Assembly: GCA_002366725.1 (NCBI GenBank)
Contig: DFBT01000074.1
Span: 1-20,028, forward strand
Direction: 5' to 3'
DNA length: 20,028 nucleotides
Origin: Caldifarciminota bacterium UBA3073
GTDB taxonomy: Bacteria > Hydrothermota > UBA3073
Part shown: in pieces, positions 1 to 10,800 of the stretch
Layout: each line of letters opens with the position of its first letter
Numbering within the stretch: position 1 is the stretch's first letter
The notes under the pieces: generated by a model
What the model saw: only the letters and a program-made list of their open reading frames with translations
Database searches by the model: none
What the model was told of the DNA's origin: nothing
Made by a program: the position numbers and the translations under genes

Positions 1-261
1 CCCATCACCCCAATACCCCATCACCCCAATACCCCATCACCCCAATACCCCAATACCCCAATACCCCAATACCCCATCACCCCAATACCCCATCACCCCA
101 ATACACCATTACCCCATTATCCCATCACCCCAATACACCATTACCCCATTATCCCATCACCCCAATACACCATTACCCCATTATCCCATCACCCCATTAA
201 CCCAATACACCATTACCCCATTACCCCATCACCCCATCACCCCATCACCCCATCACCCCCA
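1..261. repeat. 8-bp tandem repeat array, G-rich on the minus strand
   Basis: About 32 consecutive 8-bp units run in perfect register from position 8 (CCCCATCA, CCCCAATA, CCCCATTA, CACCATTA, TCCCATCA, ACCCAATA). The array enters from the window edge with a partial unit. Between 88 and 183 a higher-order 32-bp unit (CATCA, AATA, CACCATTA, CATTA types) repeats three times. The final unit at 256-264 has one extra C and supplies the TAA stop of the upstream TPR gene. On the minus strand most units give a GGGG run separated by four bases, a pattern able to form G-quadruplexes in DNA or in the 3' end of the transcript. There are no unique spacers, so it is not a CRISPR array. The full length is unknown. 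Confidence 0.95.
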
Positions 262-1830
262 TTACTCTTTTCTCTTCTCTATCCCTCCTATCTGCCTTCT
301 TGCTGCTAATGCATAATCTGTATCTGGGTAATCTCTCTCTAGCGTCCTGTATATCGCGAGGGCATCTTCCTCGTTCCCCTTCATATTCTGCTCTATCCAC
401 GCAACTGCATAGAGAGCCCTCGGAACATACTCACTCTCTGGAAACTCCTCCAATACCGTTCTGTACTCCTTCAGTGCCTCATCGGCATTCCCAAATTCCA
501 AAAGCCATATTTCTGCGAGCCTCATCCTCAAGGCTGTCAGGTCCTTAAGGGTGTCGGGCAGGGATGTCGTATCTTCCTCGATACCCACAAGTGTATCGTT
601 TGCAGTAACTGCCCGGAGAGTATCAACCGGAAGACCGAGGGTATCAACGAGGGATGTTGTATCTTCCCTTATACCTTTAAGTGTATCGTTCACGGTGTCT
701 AACTGGAGGGTGTCTGTTTGAAGCGTGTCTGCCTGAAGTGTATCTGCCTGGAGGGTATCTACCATAAGACCGGTGGTATCAACATATGTGGTATCAAATT
801 GCAATGTATCTCGTTCTTCCAAAATCCCCTGCAGTGTAATTATCTCCTCCAACGCACTCGCCTTTTTCGTGGCTATCTTCCCCATCTCGGTATTCGGGGC
901 ACGCCGTCGGGCATCGTCGTATGCCTCCAACGCCTTCTGTAGATTTAGCTGTTTTTCATATATCATACCGATATGAAACGCACTCTCCTGGTCATCCACA
1001 TCCAGAAGGCTGGTTATGGCATTTTCATAATCTCCCTCGGATTCAAAACAGATCGCCCTTTTCTTTTTTAATATCTTCTCCTCTTCTCCACTCACTGGCT
1101 CGATGGAGTTATATATTTCCTTCGCCGCTTCGATATTCCCCATCTTAAGATGCATATCTGCCATTCTCAAAGAGAGGTCAAATTTTTCCTCCTCCACGGG
1201 AATAGCCGCCTCATAATAACTTAAAGCGTCTTCATACCTTCCGAGGGAGTCCGACGCATCACCAAGTACACGGAGTACATCCGCCTTAAATTTCCCATCT
1301 TTGAAAGAGTGAAGGTATTTCTCACCTTTCTCTACCGCCTTTTCATAACTGGCGGATGAAAAGTAGGAATGCGTGAGCCAGCAATCCACTTCCTCCTCTA
1401 CCTTCTTATCTTTACTTGCCCTCTCGAACCATGCCTCCGCCTCTATCTCATTGCCCCTCTCCAGGGCTATCTTGCCGAGCATAACCTCTGCCTCGGGGAC
1501 AAATTCGCTCTCTGAATAGAAGTTCAGGAGTTCCTTAAACTTGGTTTCCGCCTGCACCTTGTCTCCCTTTTCGTAGAAGCACTTACCGGAGAGTATAAGG
1601 GCATCGTCGACCCATCTGGAATTGGGATAGAAAGTGAGAATCTTGGCACACTTCTCGATACATTTATCGAGCAGACTGACATTGGGGGATTTACCGCTCG
1701 TGGCGCCCTTATAGCATTCCCTGGCATTGTAGTATGTGTTGTAACTGTTCATATGTGCACAGGAGGAGAAGAGGAAAAAGATGCACAAGGGCACAAGTAA
1801 GATATACTTTATCTTTGTATGGATACACAT
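262..1830 (-). CDS. TPR-repeat outer-membrane lipoprotein with an Asp-Thr-Leu repeat linker
   Basis: This is a 522-aa protein. The ATG at 1830 was chosen over an in-frame TTG at 1857 because it gives a short charged N-terminus, a hydrophobic stretch and a lipobox-like LFSSC with Cys24 as the lipidation site. Residues about 35-330 hold a chain of tetratricopeptide-like helices, with phrases such as FYPNSRWVDDALILSG and GRYEDALSYYEAAI. Residues about 334-428 are a low-complexity DTL/DTT linker. Residues about 430-515 hold further TPRs with the YbgF/BamD-style pattern FPESEYVPRALYAVAWI. TPR lipoproteins of this kind usually scaffold envelope complexes, so a partner role for the exported proteins upstream is inferred. 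It starts 28 nt after the stop of the giant gene and probably shares its transcript. No specific family name can be given. The stop codon lies in the last unit of the tandem array. Confidence 0.88.
   Translation of the reverse strand: MCIHTKIKYILLVPLCIFFLFSSCAHMNSYNTYYNARECYKGATSGKSPNVSLLDKCIEKCAKILTFYPNSRWVDDALILSGKCFYEKGDKVQAETKFKELLNFYSESEFVPEAEVMLGKIALERGNEIEAEAWFERASKDKKVEEEVDCWLTHSYFSSASYEKAVEKGEKYLHSFKDGKFKADVLRVLGDASDSLGRYEDALSYYEAAIPVEEEKFDLSLRMADMHLKMGNIEAAKEIYNSIEPVSGEEEKILKKKRAICFESEGDYENAITSLLDVDDQESAFHIGMIYEKQLNLQKALEAYDDARRRAPNTEMGKIATKKASALEEIITLQGILEERDTLQFDTTYVDTTGLMVDTLQADTLQADTLQTDTLQLDTVNDTLKGIREDTTSLVDTLGLPVDTLRAVTANDTLVGIEEDTTSLPDTLKDLTALRMRLAEIWLLEFGNADEALKEYRTVLEEFPESEYVPRALYAVAWIEQNMKGNEEDALAIYRTLERDYPDTDYALAARRQIGGIEKRKE
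545..830 (-). repeat. Coding repeats for DTL-rich linker in the TPR lipoprotein
   Basis: Short direct repeats encode DTLQA, DTLQT and DTLQL in series (about 695-765, 15-bp period). A longer unit of about 90 bp encodes NDTLxGIxEDTTSLxDTL twice; its DNA copies are recognisable at about 561-600 and 651-690. The protein segment is acidic and Thr-rich and probably unstructured. It separates two TPR blocks. The repeats could change in number by slippage. Confidence 0.8.
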
Positions 1831-1858
1831 AATCCCAATTAAAAAACCACAAAACAAA

Positions 1859-4800
1859 CTATCTCAAAATCACGAGCTTTCTTGAGGCAGTATCCTCGCC
1901 TGCTGTGAGCCTCACAAAATACACCCCTGACGCCACATTCCTCCCTTTATTGTCCTTCCCATCCCATCTCACGGTATATCTACCAGCCCTCTGTTTTCCA
2001 TCCACCAATGTTCTGACCAATCTTCCGGTTATATCATAGATTTTGAGCGAAACCCTGGATAGACACGAGCACGAGTAACGAATCACGGTCGACGAAGTAA
2101 ATGGGTTCGGGTAGTTCTGGGATAGACCGAATATCCAGTAGTCTCCCGCACTCTGTGCACCTCCACCATCTCCCTCTTCCTCGAACTCGTATATGATAAT
2201 CCCCGAGCAGATGGCATAATCACCTGTCACCTTTGTGATACAAAGCGTAAGAGCACCATCCAGATAACCAGGTTCAGGTATCCACTGAGTCTCTGTAGTT
2301 GGTATATTTGAGGGGATAACGGTGTTAGCATTCACATCACCCAAGAGTCTCATCTCCCAATCTTCACCAGATTTCTGATAGTATGTTACGGATATTCTGT
2401 ATCTCTTAGCCGGGTCAAGACCCATAATGCGATATACAAGAGATGTTGGGTCTGTGTCCACACTCCCGTATGCCTCCTCTCCATACTCTATATATCCACC
2501 TCTCCTGATGGTAAACACAGATGGTTCTTCTTTTCCCAGGTCGAGGCAGATGTAAGGCACCCTTGCCACCTTGTATGATTTGAGCATAACATCATAAGGT
2601 GCACTCTCTCCCTCTGTCCAGGCAAGCCACATATCCGTCGAGTGGGGTGTCTGATAGAAGGCGAGCTGGGGATACCTCGCACACTGTGATGGAAACTGCA
2701 AAATATTACCCCAGTCCATAACATCGGGGCAAAACACCCTTGTAGAGATACAGCCTTCCTCAGACCATATAACAGCATTACCCCTGATAAACGGGTCTCG
2801 GGAGACTCCGTCCGGTGTTTCGCTTATGTTTACAGTACTTTCCCAGGAGTGCCCGAGCCACTTTGAGTTGAGTATAACCTCTCCGTCGTTCTCCCATACA
2901 ACCCTCACCCTTCCTCCATACACATCGATGGAGGGATTTTTTGATAAACCGGTATTAGAAAGTGTATCATACTCCCCATATACCATACCAACAAAGTTTG
3001 TGTAATATATACTTCCATTCTTTTCCCATACGATGTGTATATTTCCAATTCTATCTCTTGACATTGATACGGGAGATGTTATGGAGTCGGCATACAGGCT
3101 GTCTATGAGAGATTCTGTAAATCCATTATTTCTTTTTATTCCGTGTTTTATCCTCCACAAGTTTCCACTCCTTGTCACCCTTCCAATATGGTATCCGTGA
3201 TTTGACGATGCGACTACGAGTGGCATATTGTATGTTATATCTTCCGTGAGAATCGTGTCTGGTTCACTCCACCCATCGGAGAGTACAGAGGAGTATATGC
3301 CGCAACTATCCTGCCAGACTATATTTGTATTACCACCGGATGAGAGAATCAGGGGATATCCACCACTGCCCAGTCTCACGGGTTGATAGAGAGTGTCCCT
3401 GTACTCCGCATACATAACATCACTGCCGGATGTGAATGCAAGACAAGCACCACCATCAACCGCAGAAAGCCTTTCAGCATTGCCGGGACCCGTGGCATTA
3501 CTCGAAGATGACGCCATCTTGCCGCCAGAGGAGGTTACGACCTTTTTTATCATCTTTATTTTATATGGGACATCTCTCTGTGTCCATAAAACAAACAGGT
3601 TCGGATCTCCCGAAGGCGGAGCGTAATAAACCGAATATGGGCAGTATGCGTCAATATCTTCCGATAAATTTTCGGGTTCTCTTTGCTCAGACCCAACCTT
3701 GAAGTAGTAAATGGATGGACCCAACCCACTCCCCTCTTCCCATACAACATGACTTCCTCCACCGATGACGGGATACTTTGAATCATCCTGGGTATTAGCG
3801 AGTCTTATCGGCTCTGTCCATTTCCCCTTTAATGGTTTAGATGCATGGTATATATCAAAATCCACATCTCCACCCTGCCACACAACATAGACAAAACCCT
3901 CGTAATAGTCTATCTGTGGGTTACAAGAATTCCCGATTTCTCCCGATACGAGCTCTATCTTATCCCATTCCTTATCTACTATAGTCTCTCTGTAATATAT
4001 CTGTCCATCCCTATCCCATACAACCATAACCCTTCCTTTTTCTTCTTCAACCGCGAGGGATGGTCTCGTCATATCACCCTCGTATGTGTCGAGGGTGTCT
4101 ATGTGCGCTAGTTGATTACCATCGAATATCCCGTAAATGACCTTGCATTCCCCTGGATTCAAGATACTAAACGATATGTGGGCTATATCATCTTCTGATA
4201 CCACAAATGATGGAGTACTCAGGGAGTCATTCTTGTATATAGATACGGGAGTGGTAAAACTGTCGTAGTCAAATTTAGAGAATAGAATTGTATCACAAGA
4301 AGTGCTTCTCCACATAACCCATGGGTTTTCTTCACCGTCGAGTGATATACAGGGGAGAGTTCCCTCACCGACCAGAAAATCGCAGGAGAAGAGACTGTCA
4401 TCTGTGTATGTATAGAATATGTTACCGTCTGATTGATAGACTATATGTACCCTGCCATCTGCATCCCTTATGAGCTTTCTCCCATTATTATATGAAGTTG
4501 CAAGGTGTGTTTGAGACTTCTGCCAGGGGATAAAGACGGTATCCATTCCCATTCCAACCTTGTAAATATCATCCGTGTCTTCGGTCCAGACTACCGAAAG
4601 GGTGCTGTCTGCAAGACTCATCTGCGGATGTTTGCAGTCTTTATACATATCACTCAAAACAACACTGTCTCCCCACTCTATCCTGTCAAACTCTCTGTGG
4701 AGGACTACATTTTTGCCCGCAACACTGTCTGAATATGTGATTACACAGCCGTCCATAATCTGCGGTGAAGCCCCATTTGCAATTGTCTCTCTATCCTTCC

Positions 4801-7800
4801 AGTCCCCATAAAGCCATTTCTTTCTGTGGCAGATATTATTACCTTCCTTCCATACGATATTTACAAAATCACCATAAATATCTATAAAGGGATAGGAAGA
4901 GGAAACATAAGGACTCTCTGAGATATTCACCTCTTGAGACCAAGAGCCGTCTGTTTTGACTTTATAATAAACCTCATTTTCCCCATCTCCGTATGGCCTT
5001 CTCCATGCGACATGCGGAGAGCCATTACGGTCAATATCTATACTGGATGTAAAAGAGGCGACCCCCTTCTCTTGAACATTGGAATCATAAAAATCAAGAT
5101 TTGTCCAGTTAGTATCAGAAGGATCTGGTATAGGGAATTTCCCATATCTCATTCTCCAATGGATAATGGGGTTGCCCGGGTCACTCTTGTCAACTTTCTG
5201 GTATTCTACGGCGATATGAGCAGTATCATCCACAATAGCAATAGAGGGTGGAGTTATTTCTACGGTCACTGTGGTAGAAGATGGAACCACAAGAATCCTA
5301 TAAGTTTCTCCTGTATCTGCCCATTCTGTAGATTTCTTTCTGAAAAATAGTGTGTCTTTCCATGTCCAAACTAAGCCTAATGAATCATTAGAATAAGCAA
5401 CATTAGCAGGAAATCTGCCGTCACTGATCCCTTTTTGACACCACTTGCCACATTTCTCAGAATAATGGCCGAGTAGTACCCTGTCATTAACACCTCCCGA
5501 ATGATAAACCATATAGATATTACCAAAGGAATCAACATACAATTTCTTTTGACTATTATAGGCAGTCGCAAGTTCTGTGGTTGAGAAGAGAGGACCGATT
5601 TCAAAGTTTGCTTCACACATATCCACACCGACATTGAGCGCTCGGTCAAATGCAATTACCTTTATCCTGCACTCAGACGAACTCACATCCGGAATCTCCC
5701 AGTTGTAATAAGTTGTTTCAGGATCCAGAGTGGCAATAGTATCCCAGGAAGCATTGGGATAGTTAGATGTAAATAGTACTCTCACAGAATCCACACCAAC
5801 ATTATCCCAGGGCTCACTCCACTCTATCCTCTTCAATCCCCCGATCTCCCATCGCTCACCACCTACGGGTTTAAGGAGGTCTATGACAGGAGGTGCTGCA
5901 TCGGGGATAAAGACGGTATCAACAACAATCCCAAGCTTATATATATCTTCTATGTCTTCAGTCCAGATTACCGAAAGGATACTATCAGCAAGACCCATCT
6001 GAGGGTATTTACAATTTTCATACATATAGGTCAGAAGGATACTGTCTCCCCATGCAATTCCGTCAAATACCTTGTAAAACACTGCGTTTCTACCCGCAAT
6101 GCTGTCGGAATATGTGAGTACACAGCCGTCCATAATCTGCGGTGAAGTGCCATCGGTAATTGTGCCAGTATCTTCCCAATCTCCATAAATCCATCTCTTC
6201 CTGTAACAGATACTGTCCTCTTCCTCCCACACCACATCAACAAAATCACCATATATCTCGATAAATGGATGATACGATGCAACATCAGGTGTCTCTGAGA
6301 TGTTTTGAATATCGCTCCATCCAGTATCAGTCTTTTTGATGTAATAAACCTCTCCCGTCTCACTCCATGAAGGTCTTGTCCAGACAAGATGGAGTATACC
6401 GTCGGCATCAATATCTATAGAAGCAACAGAGTTGCCGAGTCCACGGAAGCCATTGGTAGTTGCTGCATTCAATGTTTCTGTTTGTAGTGTACCCGACGAG
6501 TAATCATAGCGGATATATATGAGTGTCCATCGTGTCTCTGCCCCAGGAGGTGCCTTTGGGTCAGGCTGAACTGCTGACCAGAAAACCTTTGTAATGACGA
6601 TATGGGCGGTGTTGTCTTCACCCAGAACCATGGATGGTGATGAGAATTTTACCCCATAATCACTCTCACTTTCTATAAGCACAGATGGATTTTCCCAATC
6701 TTCCCTTTTATAATAGAGCCTTGCTGTTTTTTCATCTCCTGTATCTTCTTCCTCTACCCAGCAGAGATTTGCCTCTCCTGTATTGTCCAGACAGACCGCA
6801 GGGAATCTGCCATCACCAATACCTTCCTGCTCCCAGGTACTGCCATTGTCGGGAGAATAATCAAAGAGAATCCTGTCAACCACATCCTCAGAGTGATATA
6901 CGGCATAGATATTACCGGAGTTATCAACACACACCTTTCTCTGGCTGCTATAGGCGGTGGTAAATTGGGTGGTTGAAAAGAATGATCCTACCTCAAACCA
7001 TGAACTCGTATCTGCCCCCTCGTTACCCGCCCTGTCCTCTGCCACCACTATTATCTTACAATTTGAGCATACAAGTCCAGGTATCTCCCAGTCATAGTGG
7101 GTGGAATCGGATGAAAGCACGGCAAGTGTATCCCACTCGGGCCAGCAGCCTTGTTCATCACCCTGTGCCTTTCCACCCTGCGTATACAGTATCACCCTCA
7201 CAGAATCCACACCCACATTATCCCATGGCTCACCCCACTCAATCCTCTTCAATCCCCCAATCTCCCACCTCTCACCACCTACGGGATATAAAACCGTGAC
7301 TTCAGGTGGTGATATATCAGCGATGGTAAAATCTGAATTGGATAAATCTTCACCTTGATTACCTCCTTTATCATAGGCTATCACTTTTACTCTGCATCTG
7401 TTAGAAGAAGGGGTGTTAACTGCCCAGTAAAATATAGTGTCTGTCCCGGGTAGGGCAACGATGTCTTCCCAAATTACATCTGGGTCTCCATAATTTCGCG
7501 TGACGAAAACCTTGATATACTCTATCTGGCTATTGTCCGAAGCCTCCCATTCAATACCAATAGTATCTCCAATATCGTAATTGGTTGGGTCATTGGGACA
7601 GATTAAACTTACCTCAGGTGGATGGATATCTATAAATAGCATCTCGCCCGTCGTCTCCTCCATAGTTTGTCCCTGTGGGTCACAGGCTACACCCTTTATA
7701 TAGCACCTTTTCCCCACGGGGACAGAGGATGGTATAAGCCAGTTAAGGCCGAAAGTCCCATGTTTTTTACGAGGAGTAATGCTCCCGATATGCATCCAGG

Positions 7801-10800
7801 AACCACATGGGTTGGTGGCGTAAAAGTATTGAACCATATCTATACCTACATCATCTGATGCATTACAACCAATCGTGACTGTTTCCCCAGATTCCAGAGT
7901 GCCGTATACAGAAAGACCGGAGATACTCGGGTCGGTATTATCCTCAATCAGCTGGATATCATCGAAGTATGCAAAACCATAAAATTCCGGATTGCCATAC
8001 AGGGTAATTTGAAGTGTATCCTCATCCGAACCCGATGTCCATGACCCATAAACATAAGTCCAATCAGTATTGCCCGAAATGTCACCAAAGTCGCTGTGGT
8101 GATGATAGGGAGACCACACCCCAAGTGCTATCCGGGCAGAACCGCTGATAAGGCTTGTTTTTACCCAACCGGTGAGCCAGTAGGTGGTATTGGGGTTACA
8201 CGGTATTATCTTTTGATAAACCCCGAAGTATTTACCCGTGGCTTCCTCTCTGGATATATAAAGGGAGTAAACCCCCTGGTGCGCATTAGGTAATACATCT
8301 TTGTAACCATCTCCGTAAGGCATCCAACAGGTAAACCCTTCCTCAAAATCGGGGTTGAAGACAGTTTCATTACTAACGGTAAATTCCTCACTCAATCCCT
8401 CACCCAGATTTTCAAACTCATCACATGCCTTTACCTTTATCCTGTAGTCTCCCACTCCGGCGTCAATTGCCCAATCATAGGAAGACTGTCCAATTTCCGC
8501 ATCGGCAATCTTCTGAATGTCTTCTCCTGTGGATGTTGCAAGCCATAATTCCTGCGATTGAATTCCAAAATTATCTTTTGCCCCCCATTCAATTGGTAAG
8601 GTCCATCCCGGTCTCCATTTCCCGCCCTGATTGGGATATTCGTGTAGAAAAACGGTTATTTTTGGGGATGTATCCCTCCAGAATTTAAGAGAATAAGGAG
8701 AAGAATCGCCAAATGCCCATACCCCACAGAGATACTCATAACCATCTTCATTTAACAGGGTAATATGGGGATAGTAATTTCTGGAAAATGTCTTGGTAAG
8801 ATTAAAAGACGTATTATCCCATTGTCCCAGATGTTTTCTTCTACAAGCAACTACACTCTCTTCTCCCACATCATAACTCCATATTACAAACACATCTGAT
8901 GAGGAGGATACTGTAACAACGGGATAGGAGTAATCAGATATGGAACCAACAGATTCCGCACCACTCCAGGTATTTCCATCAAAACGAGATAGACGAACCT
9001 CATAAGGATAGGATTCCTTTATCCATACGGCAATAAGCGAACCGTCGGGAGAGACAGCAAGCGAGGGGCTCCTTACACCGTACCCGTCTATAGTATTTTT
9101 TACATCCCAATCACCGCCACTTGCATGGTATATCCAGGAGTTAGTTCCCCATTCTTCGTAGACATAGTAGTGATTGGTCTCTCCCCATACTATATGAGGG
9201 ACATTACCAACCACAGCAATTGCCGGAGAACTAAACTCCCAATAATCGTAATTAGTGGGCCCGTAATTAAAATTATCGTGAAAAGCTATTGTAACCTGTG
9301 GAAAATTAATATCGGGCTCTGAAATCTCAAAAGAGGAGTATCCAAGATAGCATATCCATTCATCAACACCAACTGGTGGAGGAACATCAACATCCGCCGC
9401 AATATGGACCATACCATCCGAGCCAACTGCAATACTCGGTGGATTTATGTGCCCACCGGGCATACCAAGAGAAACACAGGGGTGCCAACCTCCGGGTTCG
9501 GTGTAAGTAAAATACAATTCATCCTCACCAACTTTGCCTGTTACCCCCACATGCTCCACCCATACCACGCATATCGTTCCATCTGGTGCAATCGCTATGG
9601 ATGGATAAATATAACCATAATCAAGGGGTTCAAGATTCTCCGTGAGACACAACGGCTCACTCCAGTTAGCACCACCATCAGATGATATTATATACCATAT
9701 CTCAGACACATACTCTGTTGTCCCCCCATACGGTCTTTCTCCAGGCGAGGCATATACCATATGTATAACTCCATCCTGGTCAACCACTATGTTCTGTGAG
9801 TTGTTGTCCCCTATCCCCTTTCTGGCATCAAAAAGTGAAAGACTGACAGGGGAGGTCTCCTCGCTGTCCCATGCCCCTTCTTTTGCATAGATAAAATCCT
9901 CATCATAAGAAAATGCTTTGTAGCAAAAGGTTGCGTAGTTTTCAAGACCACCATCGATGAATTCCTCACCATCGCCAACATACACCACAACGATACCTGT
10001 TTCTACCTCTTGTCCAACTGTGTATTCCACACTATTTGTGGGTTCCCAGCCAATACCTTTTGTCTCCTGCTTCCTCACAACGAGTGTCTGGGTTGGGAAT
10101 GGAACATCTGCTTTCTCCCACCTCACATGCATCCCTCCGTTAAGGGACTTTACTTCTATTTCCTCTATCCCCTTGCAGAGGAGTTTTCTCCTTTCAGCTA
10201 TCGGTGATTCGTGGTCTTCACTATCGAGAGCCCTGATACCTAAATCGTATGGAGTTTCCGCCTCAAGCACATCAATAGTTGTGGTCACACTATTTCCCGT
10301 TCCGGGGTCGCTTCTTTCAAAGATAACATCCACGGGTTCTATTCTGTATTTAGCCTCATAGTTTGAGTTATCCATCCAGGTGAGCGATGCTCTCGTATAG
10401 GATAAGGGTGTAACCGTAAGCTGGGTGACGGGGTTCAACCAGAGCGCAGTAGCTGAAATTGTTTTAGAAAAGTCCGACTCCCTGCCCGCATTTCTGGCAA
10501 GGATTTTGTACCAATAGGGTTGCCCCCGCCAAAGGGTAGGATCTGGTGGGTTGCTGTTACACCACGAATACCTCCATCCCTCACCATCGGGGTCAGGACT
10601 GCTGATAGTGTGTGTCTGGAGATACGGATAGTCCCAGATAGTGGGATTCGTAGTCCTCCATATCTCAAACTCCGTCTCTCCGGTTGAGTTATCCACCCAT
10701 TGGAGGTCAATACTGTTTTCAGTGACATTTGCTATCCAGGGGAGTGGTTCACCCAGATAGCCCACCTCGCCCAGAAATTTTCCGATAAGCCCCGAGGTTG

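Noticed and set aside
1..261. CRISPR array
   Set aside because: The units are 8 bp and contiguous, with no unique spacers.
1..261. True telomere
   Set aside because: The unit resembles ciliate-like C4A2 repeats, but the flanking genes are bacterial and the array may continue beyond the window; nothing shows a chromosome end.
1831..1857. TTG start adding nine residues to the TPR lipoprotein
   Set aside because: The ATG at 1830 gives a better signal peptide and no ribosome site supports the TTG.
3393..5350. Plus-strand reading frames of 75-138 codons opposite the giant gene
   Set aside because: They have no recognisable domains or ribosome sites and are shadows of a strong minus-strand coding frame.
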